Assembly: GCA_025356095.1 (NCBI GenBank)
Contig: JANXUR010000043.1
Coordinates: 1-64,000 of the forward strand
DNA length: 64,000 nt
From: Acidobacteriaceae bacterium
GTDB taxonomy: Bacteria > Acidobacteriota > Terriglobia > Terriglobales > Acidobacteriaceae
Direction: 5' to 3'
The translations under genes were made by a program, and so were the position numbers. The notes below the pieces were generated by a model. It was not told the DNA's origin. It was given only the letters and a program-made list of their open reading frames with translations, and made no database searches. Positions 63,189 through 64,000 of the stretch are shown here, piece by piece; the stretch's first letter is position 1, and each line of letters begins with the position of its first letter.

Positions 63189-63390
63189 CTGAAATCTCCG
63201 AAGGCCACTGCGCTTATGGGCAGGGCGGAATGATGCCGGGTTTATGATATCGCGTTCGGCGAAGATTGCGGTATGACCTGATGCGGTCTACGAATTCAGC
63301 GGGCGGAAGGCGGGGTCAACGGGTGCGCTCGCGACGACCCTTGGCTGGAGTCCAGACCCACTCGAGCCAAGGGCTTTTCCGGGAAGAAGT

Positions 63391-64000
63391 TCAGAAATAC
63401 TTTCGCGCCATCTTCTGCCATAGGGGCCAGTCGTGCTTTTCATGCTCGCCCCATACGTCGAGCCAGTGGGGAATGCCGACCGAGCCGAGCATCTTCGCCA
63501 TCTCGTAGTTGTAGCCGAGGCAGATGTCCCAGTCGCCGACGGCAAGGGCGATTTTCACGTGGTCGCGCAGATGGCCGAGGTACCAAGGGTCGCTCATATT
63601 CGGTACATAGTCGGTGGGAATGTTGAAGTAGCAGAGGTCGTCGTAGTAGCCGTCGAGAAACTGTTTCTGATCCCAGCCGCCGCTCATGGCCACACAGTAG
63701 TTGAGCAGGTCGGGATGCCGCAGGGTGAAATTGAGGGCGTGGAAGGCTCCGAAGCTGCATCCTGTGGTGCCGAGCATGGGCTTGGAGTTCGTGGCCCGGA
63801 CCAGGGGGATGACGTCGTTGATGATGTAGTTCTCGTACTGCACGTGGCGTACGATGCGGTCGTGAGGGTGGATGTTCTTGTTGTACCAGGATTCACTATC
63901 CACGGAAGTGGGGCAAAAGAACTGGCACTCGCCATTCTCCAGCTTGTCGGCAACGGCGCGAATCATGCCGCCATCTTCGTATTCAAAATAAGTGCCGCGG
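63391..64000 (-). CDS. Putative esterase, alpha/beta hydrolase (5' truncated by window edge)
   Basis: The frame stays open to the right edge (GTYFEYEDGGMIR before the first ATG at 63966), so the N-terminus lies outside. The nucleophile elbow GCSFGAFHAL and the last His in WGEHEKHDW fit the PF00756 esterase D family (tributyrin/feruloyl type). Expected use: hydrolysis of an ester, possibly in the product of the neighbouring GCS2/ATP-grasp enzymes. A gap of 202 bp separates it from the ATP-grasp gene. Confidence 0.88.
   Translation of the reverse strand, partial: RGTYFEYEDGGMIRAVADKLENGECQFFCPTSVDSESWYNKNIHPHDRIVRHVQYENYIINDVIPLVRATNSKPMLGTTGCSFGAFHALNFTLRHPDLLNYCVAMSGGWDQKQFLDGYYDDLCYFNIPTDYVPNMSDPWYLGHLRDHVKIALAVGDWDICLGYNYEMAKMLGSVGIPHWLDVWGEHEKHDWPLWQKMARKYF

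Noticed and set aside
1-64000. CRISPR arrays, rRNA or tRNA genes, phage integration genes
   Set aside because: No regularly spaced repeats, no cloverleaf-like stretch and no integrase frame were seen on either strand.

Overview
The window looks like a chromosome segment of an Acidobacteriota bacterium (class Terriglobia or close to it). This is inferred from its protein families: three Oar-like TonB-dependent receptors with carboxypeptidase-regulatory-like N-termini, several Asn/Thr/Gly-rich secreted proteins, an FG-GAP plus choice-of-anchor-D protein, a secreted BNR-propeller protein, an S46 peptidase and many Sec or Tat exported enzymes. The base composition is moderately GC-rich. I saw no rRNA, tRNA or CRISPR array.

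Layout. 1-12.5 kb: three outer-membrane TonB-dependent receptors. One is cut by the left edge, one follows a small Cys/His/Met-rich secreted protein, and one ends a DUF4331-TPR-receptor operon. 12.5-18 kb: a minus-strand operon of a large secreted BNR protein, a zinc glucose-dehydrogenase-type enzyme and a trans-sulfuration PLP enzyme. 18.2-26.4 kb: a probable ribosomally made and modified peptide (RiPP) system. It has a PF14907-type nucleotidyltransferase, an ABC exporter, a 56-residue precursor peptide too short for usual ORF calling, an S26-like peptidase, an HPr-kinase-like protein, a PqqD-like recognition protein, a radical SAM/SPASM enzyme and a secreted protein of unknown role. 26.6-30.5 kb: MarR regulator with YceI, then the FG-GAP protein. 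30.8-39.9 kb: a membrane-lipid modification region with two cyclopropane-synthase-like methyltransferases (one frameshifted), DUF1295, DUF2062, DUF1475, a delta-9-type desaturase, a flavin amine oxidase and DUF1365.

A 1,090-bp IS1-like element sits inside the lipid region at 33712-34801. It has 17-bp inverted ends and a perfect 8-bp target duplication. It holds a wrecked transposase and a HicB/HicA-like toxin-antitoxin pair as passenger. 40-57 kb: flavoenzyme, ferrochelatase, amidohydrolase, DinB-like protein, Tat-exported amine oxidase, MFS and APC transporters, PIG-L deacetylase, DoxX, S46 peptidase, a choice-of-anchor-D remnant and a CAP protein. 57-64 kb: an ATP-grasp-like protein, two unknown overlapping genes, and a compact peptide-ligase cassette (M29-like aminopeptidase, GCS2 carboxylate-amine ligase, ATP-grasp, esterase).

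The two most notable systems are the RiPP-like locus (19.4-26.4 kb) and the toxin-antitoxin-carrying IS1-like element (33.7-34.8 kb). All functions are inferred from sequence motifs read by eye; no database search was run.
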